This document shows, one piece after another, positions 50,527 to 51,605 of a stretch of DNA of 51,605 nucleotides. The notes beneath the pieces are model-generated. The model worked only from the letters and a program-made list of their open reading frames with translations. It was not told the DNA's origin and made no database searches. The position numbers and the translations under genes were made by a program. Position 1 is the first letter of the stretch; every line of letters begins with the position of its first letter. Source of the stretch: Paracoccaceae bacterium Fryx2 (GTDB lineage: Bacteria; Pseudomonadota; Alphaproteobacteria; Rhodobacterales; Rhodobacteraceae); assembly GCA_032334235.1 (NCBI GenBank), contig JAVSGI010000007.1:1-51605 (forward strand), written 5' to 3'.

Positions 50527-51238
50527 CGGCGTCCCCCAGGCGGGCCATCTCGGCGGTGAAGGCGGGCAGGACGGCGGCGGGGGCGGCGTCGGCCCGGATG
50601 CGGCCCGCCTCCAGCCACAGGACGCGGTCGTAGCCCGCCAGCGCCGCCGGGTCGTGGGTGATGGTCACCAGCCGCTGCGGCAGGGCACTCAGGGCGCGCC
50701 CCAGCCGGATCTGGGTCGGCAGGTCAAGCCCGGCGAAGGGCTCGTCCAGCAGGATCGTCGCGGGTTCCATCGCCAGCACCGCCAGCAGGCACAGGAAATG
50801 CCGCTGGCCCTGGCTCAGGCTGGCGACCGACGCAGTGGCCCAATGGCTGCGGCCCTGCGCGGCGAGTGTGGCGCGCGCGAGGGCGCGGGCCTCGGCGTCG
50901 CTGCGGCCCTGCTGGCGCAGGCCGAAGGCCAGTTCTTCCTCGACGGTGGGAAAGATGATCTGGTGATCTGGGTTCTGGAACAGGATGCCCAGCCGCGACA
51001 GGATGCCCTTGCGGTCGCGCGCCGGGTCGATGCCATCCACCAGAACCGAGCCGGTCGCGGCCGGGATCAGACCCGCGATCAGGCGCAGCAGCGTGGTCTT
51101 GCCCGAGCCGTTGCGGCCCAGGATGCCGATCCGGCGCTCGGTCAGGGTCAGGCTCAGGTCATGCAGGACGGCCTTGCCCGCAAGACTGACGCCCGCAGAT
51201 TGCAGCACGATGCCGGTGGAGGCGAGGGAGGCGGGCAT
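50501..51238 (-). CDS. bioM: ECF transporter ATPase component BioM
   Basis: The 245-residue ABC ATPase powers biotin uptake. The Walker A is GRNGSGKTT, the Q-loop lies in LFQNPDHQIIFPTVEEELAFGL with the ECF-type NPDxQ, the signature is SLSQGQRHFL, Walker B is ILLDEPFAGLD and the switch histidine is in TITHDPAAL. It ends in an acidic DADADADLAG tail from a short repeat. It is the first gene of the operon. No BioR-type TTATMKATAA box was seen in the bases upstream of ATG 51238. Confidence 0.95.
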   Translation of the reverse strand: MPASLASTGIVLQSAGVSLAGKAVLHDLSLTLTERRIGILGRNGSGKTTLLRLIAGLIPAATGSVLVDGIDPARDRKGILSRLGILFQNPDHQIIFPTVEEELAFGLRQQGRSDAEARALARATLAAQGRSHWATASVASLSQGQRHFLCLLAVLAMEPATILLDEPFAGLDLPTQIRLGRALSALPQRLVTITHDPAALAGYDRVLWLEAGRIRADAAPAAVLPAFTAEMARLGDADADADLAG

Positions 51239-51605
51239 CGGGGGCCTTGGGTTGTCGCGGGCTGGGGCCTTTTAGCGCCTGCCGGGGGGGCTGCCAAGTG
51301 GGCTGTGCACGCGATTGCGCGTCGCGCGTGAACCCGACCCCGAAGCCCGAAGGACGCGGCCCCGCGCAGGCTCGGGATCTCCGGCGTGATCCGGCCCGGC
51401 GCGATCAGCGCCATTCTCTTTCGAGGTTTCGCAACCCGAACCTGCTCCGGAAATCGACGATGGCCGCCAGCGCGTCCATCGGCCGCGTGGGTTCCGCTGC
51501 GGCGGGGCGCAGCGCGCGGCCACCCGCTCCACCACCTGCCGCGATACGGCCTGGCCCGATGACGCGGCCATCCTGTCGGGTCTGGCCGTGTCGATCAACG
51601 GTGGT
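51239..51605. other. Right-edge region: no gene, with repeat and a possible SDR end
   Basis: No complete gene was found. It includes repeat copy B (51426-51521). A plus-strand frame at 51553-51605 reads WPDDAAILSGLAVSINGG, close to the C-terminal motif of short-chain dehydrogenases, but nothing upstream in that frame continues an SDR, so it is either a fragment or chance. Confidence 0.3.
51426..51521 (+). repeat. Dispersed repeat, copy B
   Basis: It matches 161-257 over about 96 bp at roughly 80 percent identity, same orientation. The central CGCAACCCGAACCTGCTCCG is identical. One copy carries a one-base insertion relative to the other after PRGRW on the minus strand, which shifts the frame between them. 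Confidence 0.55.

Noticed and set aside
51239-51300. BioR operator upstream of bioM
   Set aside because: No TTATMKATAA-like palindrome is present in the bases before ATG 51238.
51553-51605. C-terminal fragment of a short-chain dehydrogenase
   Set aside because: The 18-residue stretch looks right, but no SDR sequence precedes it in frame and the window ends here. Not enough for a gene call.
1-51605. tRNA, rRNA, CRISPR, prophage and intact insertion sequence
   Set aside because: No cloverleaf-like tRNA pattern, spaced identical direct repeats, phage structural genes or transposase motifs were noticed on either strand.

Overview
The window looks like a chromosomal segment of a GC-rich alphaproteobacterium of the Rhodobacterales (Rhodobacter/Gemmobacter/Tabrizicola type). 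The basis is very high GC with G/C-ending codons, a Sphaeroides-type oxygen-binding cytochrome (SHP) beside its diheme partner DHC, the alphaproteobacterial bioMNY order, and a short intergenic repeat with core CCTCCGGCGGGGATATTTG that I remember as common in this group. No rRNA, tRNA, CRISPR array, phage gene or intact insertion sequence was seen.

Left part (1-15.7 kb) is patchy. It mixes intact genes with gene fragments joined out of frame: the first eight codons of a response regulator run into a sensor kinase lacking its N-terminus (1573-2755); an RTX calcium-binding protein loses its C-terminus at about 3748 and runs into the C-terminal third of a peptide-binding protein; a coding-like fragment lies at 11931-12213; and the first 17 residues of a LacI-type regulator sit at 14170. 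Intact genes between them cover cell-wall work (class A PBP, L,D-transpeptidase with an overlapping extensin-like gene, Kbp/YgaU-like BON-LysM protein), a YgiC/YgiB pair, a tandem DUF1428 protein divergent from an HxlR regulator, and glycerate kinase. A ~97-bp repeat occurs near both ends of the window in the same orientation.

Middle part: the complete leucine/isovalerate (liu) operon on the minus strand (15.7-22.1 kb: isovaleryl-CoA dehydrogenase, both methylcrotonyl-CoA carboxylase subunits, HMG-CoA lyase, methylglutaconyl-CoA hydratase); an aldo/keto reductase and an SDR; a three-gene cytochrome operon (b-type cytochrome with a fused DHC module, SHP, DHC; 24.9-26.9 kb); two overlapping genes for membrane-associated GTPases (27.0-30.3 kb); a cupin; an orphan LivK-type binding protein; a three-subunit molybdenum hydroxylase with a MoaD-like protein (32.2-36.0 kb); a DoxX-like protein; and PutR/PutA for proline catabolism (36.4-40.4 kb).

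Right part (40.4-51.2 kb) is compact housekeeping: rhomboid protease, SuhB-type phosphatase, SH3-domain protein with a strong terminator, a DUF5765-like membrane protein, a LysR regulator divergent from metF, then aroQ, an HpcH/HpaI aldolase, a short acyl-CoA ligase and a thiolase-fold protein lacking one catalytic cysteine. These converge on the biotin ECF transporter bioM-bioN-bioY. The ligase/thiolase/BioY neighbourhood recalls the BirA-controlled yhfU-yhfT-yhfS operon of Bacillus subtilis and is one of the two most interesting leads, together with the GTPase pair.
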